Source: an uncultured Eubacteriales bacterium (GTDB taxonomy: Bacteria; Bacillota; Clostridia; Christensenellales; CAG-314). Taken from it: a stretch of DNA of 46,219 nucleotides. A model generated the notes under the pieces. That model was given only the letters and a program-made list of their open reading frames with translations. It did not search any database and had not been told where the DNA came from. The stretch spans positions 1 through 46,219 of the forward strand of contig CARAIG010000004.1 of the NCBI GenBank assembly GCA_948938605.1. The letters are read 5' to 3'. A program made the position numbers and the translations under genes. Positions 8,570 through 17,743 of the stretch are shown here, one piece after another; within the stretch, counting starts at the first letter, position 1; the number at the start of each line of letters is the position of its first letter.

Positions 8570-10231
8570 ATGAACAGTGAAGTAAGCAATACCGAAATAA
8601 AACAAACAAAAGTAAGTTTGGGCAACAAACTTGCCTTTGCTTGCGGCGATATATTCGGGGGCGGCAGTTTTAACATAATCAACTTTATGTTTACGCCGTT
8701 TTTAACGTTAGTGGTGGGTATCCCGATGATTCACCTTACTTGGATATTGCTGCTTACCAAAATATGGGACGGAATTATCGATCCGTTTATCGGCAAAGTG
8801 ACCGACGGCAAACAGCCGGGCAAATTCGGCAAACGTCGGTATTTTATGTTAATAGCCGCTCCGTTAATGTTTGTTTGTTTTATTTTGCTGTTTTTCCCTT
8901 GGAATTTAATAACAAACAGTTTGGCGTTAAAATGCGTATTTGTAGTGCTTGTTTATATGCTGTACGCAACTGCGCAAAGTTTTGTGCTTATCCCGTACTA
9001 TTCGCACGCCAGCGAAATGACCGACGATTTTGCCGAACGCAACCGTACAAATGCGGTTCGTATAGCGTTTAGCATTATGTCCAGTATAATCTGCGTTGCA
9101 GTCCCCGGTATGATTGCAAAACCCACAAAGGGCGACAACGGCGCAAGTTACATATTGATGGCGGGCATTTTCGGCTTTATCTTTATGGTTTCGGTACTTG
9201 TTACGGCGCTGTTCAGCCGCGAACAAATAATAACCCCTGCGGTAAAAACAAAGTTGAACATTAAGGACTTTGTCCGTCCGCTTAAAGTAAAAACTTACCG
9301 TCAATACTTGGGAATGCAAATGTGCACTTCAATGGCTATGGCGGTAATGAGCAGTTTCTTTTTTACCTTTTGCGATTTCTATCTGCGCCGTATGACGTAC
9401 CAAACAGTGACGGTATTGGGCGATAACGGAAGCCGTTTTCCCATTGCTACGATTGCTGCGGCTATGATGTTTGTTGCGCAAATAATAGCTTTGCCGTTAA
9501 ATCTTAAATTGATTAAAGTTAAGTCCAAACGGTTTGCGTATATTACAAGTGCAATAATATGGATAGCAATAGTCGCTTGTATGTTTGCGCTTCCTGCGGA
9601 AACCGCTATAAATACAGTAACTAACGACAAAGGCATAACTGCCGTTTCTACTGCAAAGGGAACTCCCGATTGGCTTATAATAATTTTCGGTTTGCTTACG
9701 GGGCTGGGCATAGGCGGTACGGTTTTTGTACCCCACAGCAGTTTCGGCGACGTATGCGACGTGGGCGAACTGTATTTCGGCGAGCGTACCGAAGGGGCGT
9801 TTAGCGGACTTACAAACTTCCTTAACACAACCGCGCAAGCGGTAGGACTTGCAATTCCCCCTGCAATAATAGGACTTGCAGGCTTTGTGGAAACGCAGTA
9901 CGTAACCGAAGCCGAGTACGAAACTATAAAGAATGCCGGCGAAGTGATTGTAAACGGCAAAAATTACGGCTTACTTGAAAATTTCAAAGCCACCGTCGGT
10001 AACGGTTCGGTGCAATTGCTGCCCATTACCCAAAGCGATTCGGCGCAATTGGCGTTAAGACTTACGTTTATAATTTTACCGATAGTAATTATGGCAATAG
10101 GCATTTTAATTGCAAGCCGTTACAAATTGACTAGCGGTTTGCAAAGCAAAATTGTGCAGGCAAACGCCCGTACCGACAAGGACAGCGAAGAATTTAAACA
10201 AATAAGAGAAGAACTTTTAAAACAACTGTAA
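8570..10231 (+). CDS. GPH-family (MFS_2) sugar:cation symporter
   Basis: A 553-residue membrane transporter of the glycoside-pentoside-hexuronide family, like MelB, which couples sugar uptake to Na+ or H+. The family hallmark KIWDGIIDPFIGKVTD is near residues 64-79, preceded by ACGDIFGGG, with about 12 hydrophobic segments in all. It is longer than the usual 450-480 residues because of a loop near the middle and an extended segment between the last spans. The substrate cannot be told. AAGGTG lies 6 bases before the ATG and a TATAAT is at 8542, though its -35 is poor. The stop codon overlaps the ATG of walJ by one base, so the two are translationally coupled. Confidence 0.85.
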   Translation: MNSEVSNTEIKQTKVSLGNKLAFACGDIFGGGSFNIINFMFTPFLTLVVGIPMIHLTWILLLTKIWDGIIDPFIGKVTDGKQPGKFGKRRYFMLIAAPLMFVCFILLFFPWNLITNSLALKCVFVVLVYMLYATAQSFVLIPYYSHASEMTDDFAERNRTNAVRIAFSIMSSIICVAVPGMIAKPTKGDNGASYILMAGIFGFIFMVSVLVTALFSREQIITPAVKTKLNIKDFVRPLKVKTYRQYLGMQMCTSMAMAVMSSFFFTFCDFYLRRMTYQTVTVLGDNGSRFPIATIAAAMMFVAQIIALPLNLKLIKVKSKRFAYITSAIIWIAIVACMFALPAETAINTVTNDKGITAVSTAKGTPDWLIIIFGLLTGLGIGGTVFVPHSSFGDVCDVGELYFGERTEGAFSGLTNFLNTTAQAVGLAIPPAIIGLAGFVETQYVTEAEYETIKNAGEVIVNGKNYGLLENFKATVGNGSVQLLPITQSDSAQLALRLTFIILPIVIMAIGILIASRYKLTSGLQSKIVQANARTDKDSEEFKQIREELLKQL

Positions 10232-11004
10232 TGATTAAATTATCACCGTTATTTTCCGGCAGTAGGGGAAATTGCACGCTTGTGCAGACGGACGACGTAA
10301 ATATTTTGTTGGACGCAGGTTACCATTACAAACAGATTGTCGCCCGACTTGCGGAGTTTGCCTTGACGCCTGCCGATATAAACGCAATAGTGCTAACGCA
10401 CGAACATTCCGACCATATTTCCGCTTTGCCGTATTTAACGCGCGGGCTTCAATCGCGCGTGTATGCGCCTAAGGCAATTTGCGACGTCATTGCGCAGCGC
10501 ACATATTGCAGCGAAGTTATCCCCGTTTGCAGCAGTTTCGATATCTGCGGCGTAACAACCGACGTTTACCAATGCTCGCACGACTCAATCGATTGTGTGG
10601 GTTACAGGTTTACCTGCAACGGACAAAGCGTTGCAAGCGTTACCGATACGGGCTGCGTAAACGGCGCGCTTACGGAATTTTTGTCGCAGTGCAACGGTAT
10701 AATGTTGGAAAGCAATCACGACGTAGATATGCTTACGAACGGTTCGTATCCGTATCACTTAAAACGACGCATACTGTCGGATTTCGGACATTTGTCTAAC
10801 GTTCAAACGGCGCAGGTTATTGCCGGACTTAAAGGCAGTAACGTAGAACACATAGTGCTTGCTCACTTATCCGAACAAAACAATACTAAGGAAATTGCTT
10901 TCGATTCCGCCGTTAAAGCGTTAAATTCGGTCGGGCTTGTCGAAGGCAAGGACGTAAAAATATATGTAGCGGATCAATACGCTAACAGGATAACGATATG
11001 TTAA
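10231..11004 (+). CDS. walJ: WalJ/YycJ-type metallo-beta-lactamase-fold hydrolase
   Basis: A metal-dependent hydrolase of the WalJ family, often encoded in WalRK operons and linked to coordinating cell division with DNA replication; WalJ-like proteins are considered nucleases. The 257 residues are typical. The metal motif HEHSDH is near residues 58-63; further ligands are the aspartate in VTDTG, the histidine in LESNHD and the late histidine in LAHLS. Here no walR/walK is adjacent: the gene sits between a sugar symporter (1-base overlap) and a CPBP protease (7-base overlap), upstream of rlmH. The rlmH linkage is common in Firmicutes. Confidence 0.85.
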   Translation: MIKLSPLFSGSRGNCTLVQTDDVNILLDAGYHYKQIVARLAEFALTPADINAIVLTHEHSDHISALPYLTRGLQSRVYAPKAICDVIAQRTYCSEVIPVCSSFDICGVTTDVYQCSHDSIDCVGYRFTCNGQSVASVTDTGCVNGALTEFLSQCNGIMLESNHDVDMLTNGSYPYHLKRRILSDFGHLSNVQTAQVIAGLKGSNVEHIVLAHLSEQNNTKEIAFDSAVKALNSVGLVEGKDVKIYVADQYANRITIC

Positions 11005-11936
11005 AACAAAAATATTCAACTAATGACTTGGGAGTCAGTTTTGCCATTTTGGTAATTGCGGTAATTGCCGTAAGTTTAATTGCCGGGATTATTTCGGCGG
11101 TTACGGGAATAGACCTTAATAACAACGTGTTCAATATAGTTGTAAACGTTGTCAATACCCTTGCAATAGGGGGCGTTGCGTTCGTATATGCCGCAATAAG
11201 CAAAACAAACGTTGTGTCCGCAACCAAAATCAAACAAAAGCCGCCCATTGCCCACATCGGCTGGGGGTGCCTTGCAACTCTGTTTTTGATTACTTGTATG
11301 ATACCGTTAAACAACTGGATTGCCGAAGGCATAGTTGCGCTCGGTTTGCCCCGTCCCGATGTAGATATACAAATGGACATAGTTTCGATGATAATAGTTG
11401 CTTGCATTTTGCCTGCGTTTTGCGAAGAAGTTATCTTCCGCGGAACAATAGCCACCGCGCTTGAAGGCAACAAAAACAAATTGGCTTCGCTTGCTATCGT
11501 TGGAGGTCTGTTTTCGGTATTCCATATGAATCCTGCGCAAACCGTACACCAATTTGTATTCGGTGCGTTTTTAGCGTTGTTGGTATACCGCAGCGGCAGT
11601 TTGTGGACGGCGGTAATTATTCACTTTTTAAACAATATTACGGTTGTAATTTTGTCCGTAACGTTGGGCGACAAAGTCGACGCGTTTTTCATTCAAAACG
11701 GCATATGGCTGTTTTTTGTAGGACTGATCGGTTTTGCAGGCTGCATTGCGGGATATCTATTTACAACCAAAAGCAAATGGCAAACCGACGAAGAACAAAC
11801 CAAAATTTCAAAAGGAAGCCTGGCAATGCTGTTGGTGGCAGTCGGCGTTTGTCTGTTTATGTGGATAATGAATTTGGTCGTCCCTTCTTCGACTGAGCAG
11901 GAAACGCTCGCAATGCTGCAATCGTTGGTTAAATAA
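10998..11936 (+). CDS. CPBP-family intramembrane metalloprotease
   Basis: A 312-residue polytopic membrane protein of the Abi/CPBP (Rce1-like) family. The catalytic motifs are visible: EEVIFRG (EExxxR, about residue 142), FHMNP (FxxxH, about 176) and the final histidine motif HFLNN (about 213). Eight or so hydrophobic segments are apparent, with a short soluble tail of about 60 residues that includes one more span. Known members process prenylated proteins or peptides or take part in bacteriocin immunity; the substrate here is unknown. It overlaps walJ by 7 bases and precedes rlmH by 2 bases, where many Firmicutes carry htrA. Confidence 0.85.
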   Translation: MLKQKYSTNDLGVSFAILVIAVIAVSLIAGIISAVTGIDLNNNVFNIVVNVVNTLAIGGVAFVYAAISKTNVVSATKIKQKPPIAHIGWGCLATLFLITCMIPLNNWIAEGIVALGLPRPDVDIQMDIVSMIIVACILPAFCEEVIFRGTIATALEGNKNKLASLAIVGGLFSVFHMNPAQTVHQFVFGAFLALLVYRSGSLWTAVIIHFLNNITVVILSVTLGDKVDAFFIQNGIWLFFVGLIGFAGCIAGYLFTTKSKWQTDEEQTKISKGSLAMLLVAVGVCLFMWIMNLVVPSSTEQETLAMLQSLVK

Positions 11937-11938
11937 GT

Positions 11939-12409
11939 ATGAAAATTAAAATTGTTGCGGTAGGCAAAATAAAGGAAAGCTTTTTCCGCGACGCCGTTGC
12001 GGAATACGTCAAACGTATGTCGCGTTTTGCAACCGTTGAAATTGCGGAAATTGCCGAAAGTACTTTTAACGGCGAACCTAACGCAAGCGAAATCGAAAAG
12101 ATAAAATCAATTGAAGGACAGCGTATTTTGCAAAAAGCCGACGGTTACCTAGTCGCTATGGATATAGACGGCAAGGAACTTGACAGCGTAGAACTGTCTA
12201 ACTTAATTGTAAAAAACAAGCAGACTAATTCGACCTTTACATTTGTAATAGGCGGAAGTTACGGTTTGTCCGACGAAGTTAAAAACCGCGCAAATTTCCG
12301 TTGTTCGTTCGGCAAAATAACGTTACCGCATCAACTGTTCCGCGTCGTGTTGTGCGAACAGTTATACCGCGCCTGCTGTATCGAAAACAACGTATCGTAT
12401 CACAAATAA
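11939..12409 (+). CDS. rlmH: 23S rRNA (pseudouridine1915-N3)-methyltransferase
   Basis: A SPOUT-class enzyme that methylates pseudouridine 1915 in helix 69 of 23S rRNA on the 70S ribosome, using SAM. The 156 residues are standard. The start MKIKIVAVGKIKE, the SAM-binding knot FVIGGSYGLSDEV and the C-terminal LPHQLFRVVLCEQLYRA, which ends in an aromatic/basic tail (VSYHK), are all diagnostic. It begins 2 bases after the stop of the CPBP gene without a clear ribosome site of its own, so translation is probably coupled. It is the last gene of the run that starts with the symporter. Confidence 0.95.
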   Translation: MKIKIVAVGKIKESFFRDAVAEYVKRMSRFATVEIAEIAESTFNGEPNASEIEKIKSIEGQRILQKADGYLVAMDIDGKELDSVELSNLIVKNKQTNSTFTFVIGGSYGLSDEVKNRANFRCSFGKITLPHQLFRVVLCEQLYRACCIENNVSYHK

Positions 12410-12481
12410 AGTAAACTAACATATCACAGGAAACTAGTTAAACTAAAAATAAAACGGATTGTAACAACAAAAAGGATTTTT

Positions 12482-14122
12482 ATGGAAATACTCAATTCGC
12501 AATCATTGTGGGAAAACTACGATCCCGCCTACGAACAGTTAGAAGCAAACGTATTTAAAACCGTCGAAAAAGACGGCGTTGTCTTTAAGCATATTTATTT
12601 TACTGGACGTTCACTTGACGAAACCCGCAAAACGCGCGTATACGGCGTTGTATGCTACAAAAACACAACGCATATAAAGCAAGCGGTGTTGTACGTAGGG
12701 GATTACAAAAAACCCGTAAACGTCGACGAGTTGGAACAACTTGCGCGTAAAGGGTTGGTAGCAATGGCTATCGACTTTGCAGGACAGTCGGACAAGGGAA
12801 TGTATACGGTTTATCCCGAAGGATTAAACTACTGTAACGCAGTTGAAGCACACGACTTTTTTGAAATAACCACAACCGCTAAGGAAACAAAGATATACGA
12901 ATACGCCCTTAATTGCAGGCGCGCAATAACTTTTTTGAAAGGACAAGAAAAAGTCAAGGGCATTTCGTTGATAGCCGAAGGAAGGGGTACTAACGTCGGC
13001 GTAATGGTTATGGGGGTTGACAGCCGTCTGACAAACGGAGTTGTATTGTTCGGCTCGCTAAGCATTAATTATCCCGAAGCGGTGACGGACAATTCGGTGG
13101 ACACGTCGGATACCGAAAGTTTAAAGCGTCACTTGGAATACGACATTCTCCGTCAGGCGTGGACAATGGGTATTGCTCCGCAAACGTACGTAATGCAAAT
13201 CAAAATCCCCGTGTACATCGTCAATTCGGCAAACAGCAACTATGTAGACATCGAACACGTCAACAAAACAAATTCGCGCCTAAACCGCGAATGTCGTTTT
13301 TTGACGTTGCCTAACGCTTTGGATTACGTAACCGACAAATATTTCGATAGCATAGTGCGTTGGATTAAAGGGGCGCAAGTGCCTTTGCCGCAAACGTTAA
13401 CGGCAACTACCGACGCAAACGGCGAATACTGTATAAAAGTACAAACGTCGTCTTCTATAAACAAGACTTCGGTTTGGTACTGTTCCAATCCCAACGGACG
13501 CGCAAAGTATTGGCGTAGCGCAAAGTTAAGCCGCGAAGGCTCCTATTACATTGCGAAGTTGGATTTGTACGACCGCGAAAACGATATTATAGCGTTTTGT
13601 CTTGCGGATAGGGAAGTTGCGGTGTCGTCGCAGTTGTTTTACGACAAAGTAACGGTTAGCCGTCCTAAAATAGTAAACAAAAATATTTTCAGCGGAAACG
13701 GCACGCAAACCTTGATACGTATGGATCCCGTAGGGCGTACGCTTAACGTCGAACTCGAACAACAGCTTGCCGAAGGTTATTTGGGGATTGTCGGCGCTAA
13801 GGGCAAAGCCTTTGCCACGTTTGCTATTTGCGATACTACGTTGTGCAAAAACGCCTCGTTAACGTTAGGACTGGATATTTGCGGTACAATCAAGCAAGCA
13901 CTGACGGTAACCGCCATACGCGATTTCGGAAGCGCGCGTACGGAAACCTTTTCGCAAACGCTTCCTTTGGACGGATCGGGCAAGTGGCAGCGCATAACAA
14001 TCGAACGGGAAAATTTCCGTCGGGTTGAAGACGGCAAACAGATTGCGGAAAACGACGTTATCGATTTGATTGTGCTGTCGGCAGATGAGGAATTTATCGT
14101 CAATAACGTATTTTTGGTATGA
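12482..14122 (+). CDS. Alpha/beta-hydrolase-like (acetyl-xylan-esterase-like) protein lacking the catalytic nucleophile, with a C-terminal beta domain
   Basis: A 546-residue cytosolic protein with no signal peptide. Residues about 1-300 follow the layout of acetyl xylan esterase/cephalosporin-C deacetylase-like hydrolases: the strand motif ARKGLVAMAIDFAGQSD, then a stretch where the nucleophile elbow should be. Instead of GxSxG it reads AEGRGTN, and I see no convincing acid or histidine in the later loops. Residues about 300-546 are beta-rich and look like an accessory or jelly-roll domain. The best guess is a non-catalytic or re-purposed hydrolase; a binding role is inference only. AAAGGAT lies 6 bases upstream of the ATG. 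The TGA overlaps the ATG of the DUF951 gene (ATGA), so the two are coupled. Confidence 0.55.
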   Translation: MEILNSQSLWENYDPAYEQLEANVFKTVEKDGVVFKHIYFTGRSLDETRKTRVYGVVCYKNTTHIKQAVLYVGDYKKPVNVDELEQLARKGLVAMAIDFAGQSDKGMYTVYPEGLNYCNAVEAHDFFEITTTAKETKIYEYALNCRRAITFLKGQEKVKGISLIAEGRGTNVGVMVMGVDSRLTNGVVLFGSLSINYPEAVTDNSVDTSDTESLKRHLEYDILRQAWTMGIAPQTYVMQIKIPVYIVNSANSNYVDIEHVNKTNSRLNRECRFLTLPNALDYVTDKYFDSIVRWIKGAQVPLPQTLTATTDANGEYCIKVQTSSSINKTSVWYCSNPNGRAKYWRSAKLSREGSYYIAKLDLYDRENDIIAFCLADREVAVSSQLFYDKVTVSRPKIVNKNIFSGNGTQTLIRMDPVGRTLNVELEQQLAEGYLGIVGAKGKAFATFAICDTTLCKNASLTLGLDICGTIKQALTVTAIRDFGSARTETFSQTLPLDGSGKWQRITIERENFRRVEDGKQIAENDVIDLIVLSADEEFIVNNVFLV

Positions 14123-14298
14123 TTAATTACAATGTAGGGGACACTATAACGACAAAAAAGCCGCATGCCTGCGGATGTAATAAATGGCAAATTACGCGTA
14201 CAGGCTGCGATTACAAAATTAAATGCGTCAAATGCGGGCGCGAAGTAATGCTTGACAGCAGTAAATTTCACAAGGCGGTAAAAGGCGTTGACAAATAA
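14119..14298 (+). CDS. DUF951 family small zinc-finger-like protein
   Basis: A 59-residue protein easily missed because of its size. It reads KKPHACGCNKW, then KCVKCGREVML and a basic tail SKFHKAVK, matching the DUF951 pattern (MKKPHPCG...C..CG..vmLpR..FeKrvkk) seen across Firmicutes. The four cysteines (C-x-C ... C-x2-C) suggest a zinc site. The usual genomic neighbour of DUF951 in Firmicutes is ychF, which is about 6 kb upstream here. The ATG overlaps the TGA of the preceding gene, and the last 11 bases overlap the TTG start of lepB. Function is unknown; a nucleic-acid or ribosome link is a guess. Confidence 0.85.
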   Translation: MINYNVGDTITTKKPHACGCNKWQITRTGCDYKIKCVKCGREVMLDSSKFHKAVKGVDK

Positions 14299-15043
14299 CG
14301 ACGAACAATTTAATATAACCGACCAACCGCAAACGGAACAGGCGGCAGACGTAAACGTTGCGTCCCAAAAGGAAGACGAAAGCGGTAAGCCGACCGTCAT
14401 TGCAAAAAAACGTACTAAGGCGGAAATTGCAATTAACATTGCGTTATGGGTTGCCATAGCGGTATTGCTTGTTGCGGTTATTTTGCGTTTGTTTGTGTTT
14501 AACACCGTCGAGGTAGACGGGGCTTCTATGAACCCGACGTACGAAAGCGGAAACGTCGTTACCGTCAACAAGGCGGCAGCTCCGCACCGCGGGGACGTCG
14601 CGGTGTTTTACAAGCACGAAGTTTCAAACAAGTTTTTTGCGCAATTTGCCAAGCGCGAAGAATGTGCCGAAGGGCAGCCGTACGAAAAACTGATAAAACG
14701 CGTCGTCGCTGTCGAAGGGGACAAAATATGGATTCAGCGCGTTGCGGAAAGCGGGGACGACGTAATGTACGAAGTTGTCATCGACACCGCCGACGGAAAC
14801 AGACTGTTTGAAGATTATTACGTAAAAAAGGGCGAACTGCTTGACAAGGAAAACTACTACTTGCACAGCGACATCGGCTTTACGCATTTGGGTAAATTGG
14901 AAAACTGCACCGAACAAAATCCGTTCGTTGTATCCAAGGGTTGCTTTTTTGCAATGGGCGACAACCGCACAAACAGCAAGGACAGCCGCGAATTCGGCGA
15001 ATTTAAAATGTCGCAAATTTTCGGCGTAGTGTTGGACAAATAA
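14288..15043 (+). CDS. lepB: Type I signal peptidase
   Basis: A membrane serine protease that removes signal peptides from exported proteins. It has an N-terminal cytosolic tail of about 45 residues rich in E/Q/D, one membrane span at about 50-73, the catalytic serine in VDGASMNPTY (about S80), the general-base lysine in LIKRVVAVEGD (about K137), and the conserved GDNRTNSKDSREFG. At 251 residues it is slightly longer than typical Gram-positive forms, owing to the N-terminal tail and a loop insertion. No ATG precedes the membrane span. The start is therefore a TTG at 14288 inside the end of the DUF951 gene, with AAGGCGG about 10 bases upstream. Confidence 0.9.
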   Translation: MTNNDEQFNITDQPQTEQAADVNVASQKEDESGKPTVIAKKRTKAEIAINIALWVAIAVLLVAVILRLFVFNTVEVDGASMNPTYESGNVVTVNKAAAPHRGDVAVFYKHEVSNKFFAQFAKREECAEGQPYEKLIKRVVAVEGDKIWIQRVAESGDDVMYEVVIDTADGNRLFEDYYVKKGELLDKENYYLHSDIGFTHLGKLENCTEQNPFVVSKGCFFAMGDNRTNSKDSREFGEFKMSQIFGVVLDK

Positions 15044-15070
15044 GCGAACAATTAAAAAAATATTAATAAC

Positions 15071-15118
15071 AGGACTTTATCTTGACAAGGCGTAACCGAC
15101 AAAGATAAAGTCTTTTTT
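15071..15118 (+). terminator. Rho-independent terminator after lepB
   Basis: Arms GACTTTATCTT and AAGATAAAGTC (11 bp) with an 18-base loop and a T6 tail. Confidence 0.85.
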
Positions 15119-15162
15119 ATTGCGTATGTATAAAGCGGAGTAAAAAAAGCAAAAATCAACGT

Positions 15163-16575
15163 ATGAAAGAAAATATGCTGACAAAATTTTTGCAAGCCTT
15201 ACGCGACGACGAAGACTTGCGCGTGCGCAATATCGACTGCGGAATAAAGCTTACCGTTGTTTCAATGGACACAATGAGCGACGACAACAAGGTAAGCAGT
15301 TACGTTATGCAGCCGTTGGCGTACATTAACGACGCTGCGTCCATTAACGACGTCCGAGTAAAAATTATGACGGGCGCCGTTGCGGAAAAGGTTACAAGTA
15401 TGCAGCAGGCGATGGAAGTCTATTCCAACGGTCATACCATTGTGTTCGACGAACAGGGCAACGCTATATCGGTGGACACCCGTACGTCGCTTGCGCGCAG
15501 TATTGCCGAACCGCCCACGTCAATGGTTTTGCGCGGTCCGCGCGAAGGGTTTATCGAAGACGTCAAGGTTAACTTGACGCTGTTGCGTAAACGGCTTAAA
15601 ACGCAGGATTTTAAGTATGAAAACTTGACGGTGGGCAAGTACACGAATACTGCGGTTGCAGTGTGCTATATCGACGGCATTGCGGACAAATCGGTAGTGG
15701 ACGACATAGTTCAAAAAATTTCCGCCATTAAAACGGACGGTATTTTGGACAGTACTTATCTTGCGCCGTATTTGGACGTCGAAAAGACGTTTTTATTCCG
15801 CAGGGTGGGCGTTACCGAAAAGCCTGATATTGCCGTTGCTAAAATGCTTGAAGGGCGCGTGGCTATTATCGTGGACGGGTCGCCTATGGTGCTTACTATG
15901 CCGTACCTTTTTATGGAAGACATACAAAGCCCCGGCGATTACTACGAAAACTCCACAATGACGGCTTTAAGCCGTATACTGCGTTTAATAAGCGTGATTG
16001 CTTCGTTGTTGCTGCCGTCGTTGTATGTATGCTTGCAGGAATACAATTACCAAATAATACCGCTACGGTTTTTAATTACGGTAATGAACGCAAGCGAAGC
16101 GATACCGTTTTCGCCGTTATCCGAAATGCTGTTGGTATTGATAATATTCGATATATTGCGGGAAGCAAACTTACGAATGCCGTCGGCGGTAGGTATATCG
16201 CTGTCGTTGGTCGGGGCAATTGTATTGGGTGACGCAGCCGTTAAAGCGGGACTGCTTGGCGCGCCTGCGGTTATGATAGGCGCATTGAGCGGTATAGGTT
16301 TGTTTACTTTGCCCGACAATACGTTGGTAATGTCGTTGCTGCGTTTGGTTTTGACTTTTATCGGCGGAACAATGGGATTGTTCGGCGTAACGATTGCGAT
16401 GATGGGAATAATTTTTTATCTTGCTTCGCTGCAAATAAACAAAACTCCGTTCCTTGCTCCGTTTGCACCCCTTGTCCCCGAGGACTTAAAAGACGGCATT
16501 GCTCAAAAGCAAATAGCGTCGATGAATAAACGTCCCCGCTCAGTGCCTAATTCAAACCATACAAGGAGGGGCTGA
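15163..16575 (+). CDS. gerAA: Spore germination receptor subunit A (GerA/GerBA/GerKA family)
   Basis: The A subunit of a nutrient germinant receptor in the spore inner membrane; with the B and C subunits it senses small molecules and triggers ion and DPA release. The 470 residues match the family. An N-terminal soluble domain (about 1-260) contains the conserved RGPREGFIED and LEGRVAIIVDGSP, followed by the membrane region (about 270-420) with FDILREANLRMPSAVGISLSLVGAIVLGDAAV. The closest AG-rich stretch (CGGAG) is more than 20 bases upstream, so initiation looks weak; an ATG at 15175 is an alternative. I found no clear sigma-G promoter. gerAB follows by 1 base. Confidence 0.9.
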   Translation: MKENMLTKFLQALRDDEDLRVRNIDCGIKLTVVSMDTMSDDNKVSSYVMQPLAYINDAASINDVRVKIMTGAVAEKVTSMQQAMEVYSNGHTIVFDEQGNAISVDTRTSLARSIAEPPTSMVLRGPREGFIEDVKVNLTLLRKRLKTQDFKYENLTVGKYTNTAVAVCYIDGIADKSVVDDIVQKISAIKTDGILDSTYLAPYLDVEKTFLFRRVGVTEKPDIAVAKMLEGRVAIIVDGSPMVLTMPYLFMEDIQSPGDYYENSTMTALSRILRLISVIASLLLPSLYVCLQEYNYQIIPLRFLITVMNASEAIPFSPLSEMLLVLIIFDILREANLRMPSAVGISLSLVGAIVLGDAAVKAGLLGAPAVMIGALSGIGLFTLPDNTLVMSLLRLVLTFIGGTMGLFGVTIAMMGIIFYLASLQINKTPFLAPFAPLVPEDLKDGIAQKQIASMNKRPRSVPNSNHTRRG

Positions 16576-16576
16576 A

Positions 16577-17743
16577 ATGGAAAAGGACAAAATAAGCATC
16601 AATCAGTTTGCATTGATGTATTTACTGCTTATTGCAGGCGGCAAATTTTTAAAACTTCCGTCTATGCTTGCTGCCGACGTTGGTCACGACAGTTGGCTTA
16701 CGCTGTGCTTTTCCTTTTTGTGGGACGCAATATGCCTTACGTTTTTGCTGTGGGCAATACGCATAAATAAGGATTCGCAACTGGATATATCGGCGATACT
16801 GAATAATACGGTAAGCAAAGCCGTTGCAAAAATAATACTGATAATATTTTTTGTAATGTTTGTCGTTCGCAACAATATATTGCTTGCTTCGTGCTACAAA
16901 ATGTTTGCGGTGACTTTTGACGTGTCCACAAACTGGATTGTGTACATCATACCCGTTGTGGCGCTTTCCGTACTGACTTTGAAATTAGGGTTCAATTCCG
17001 TCGCGCGCGCCAGTCAACTGCTGTTCGGCATAATTTTTATCTGCGTAATAGTGCTTATTGCGTCGCCGTTGTCGCAAGTGGATTTCGGCTACGTATTGCC
17101 AATAGGCGAAGCAGGCTGGGGAAAGATAGTGTCCACGTCGTTTTTGCGCAGTTTTTGGTTTACCGATTACGTGTTCATATATTTGTTGCTGGATAACGTT
17201 AAAGTAAAAAAACACGTATTCAGTCCGGTGCTTACCGCCTTTGCAATAGGAGCGTTTGTAACCATTGCAATGAATGCTATGTTTGTTGCGTTATACGGCG
17301 ATTTGGCTCCGCAGTTCGATCTTGCAATGAGCAAAATAGGCGTTCACTTCGTGTCTAAATCGTCCAACGGACGGTGGGACTGGTTAACGTTGTCCATATG
17401 GCTTATATCGGTGTTTATAAAGATAGTGGTATTTTTTATTTGCTCGTATAAGTGTTTGGAAAAGATATTCGAATTTAACGTTAACAAACTTAATATTTGG
17501 GCAATCGGCGCAATCACGGCGTTGTTTATGCTGCCGATATTTTTACCGATTGAAATTGCTTTAAGCACTGTCGTGGCATACGGACTTATTCCGTTTGCGA
17601 TAGTACAGTACGCTTTGCCTATTGCAATGCCGTTTTTAACCAAAGCGGCGCAAGCAAAGCTGAACTTGGGAAATACCTTAACCGACAGCATAAAATCGGC
17701 AAAGCGGTTTGCCCGCAAAGCAAAGGAGAACGCAAGTGTATAA
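16577..17743 (+). CDS. gerAB: Spore germination receptor subunit B (GerAB/amino-acid permease-like)
   Basis: The B subunit of the germinant receptor, an APC-superfamily-like membrane protein that probably carries the germinant-binding pocket. It has 388 residues and about ten hydrophobic segments. The opening (ISINQFALMYLLLIAGGKFLKLP) and the middle (SFLRSFWFTDYVFIYLLL) fit the family. A strong ribosome site AAGGAGGGG lies 6 bases before the ATG, overlapping the end of gerAA. It overlaps gerAC by 8 bases, as expected for a three-gene ger operon. The germinant cannot be inferred. Confidence 0.9.
   Translation: MEKDKISINQFALMYLLLIAGGKFLKLPSMLAADVGHDSWLTLCFSFLWDAICLTFLLWAIRINKDSQLDISAILNNTVSKAVAKIILIIFFVMFVVRNNILLASCYKMFAVTFDVSTNWIVYIIPVVALSVLTLKLGFNSVARASQLLFGIIFICVIVLIASPLSQVDFGYVLPIGEAGWGKIVSTSFLRSFWFTDYVFIYLLLDNVKVKKHVFSPVLTAFAIGAFVTIAMNAMFVALYGDLAPQFDLAMSKIGVHFVSKSSNGRWDWLTLSIWLISVFIKIVVFFICSYKCLEKIFEFNVNKLNIWAIGAITALFMLPIFLPIEIALSTVVAYGLIPFAIVQYALPIAMPFLTKAAQAKLNLGNTLTDSIKSAKRFARKAKENASV

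Noticed and set aside
15100..15162. Sigma-G promoter for the gerA operon
   Set aside because: TGTATA at 15127 has no acceptable CATA-type -10 at the right distance.
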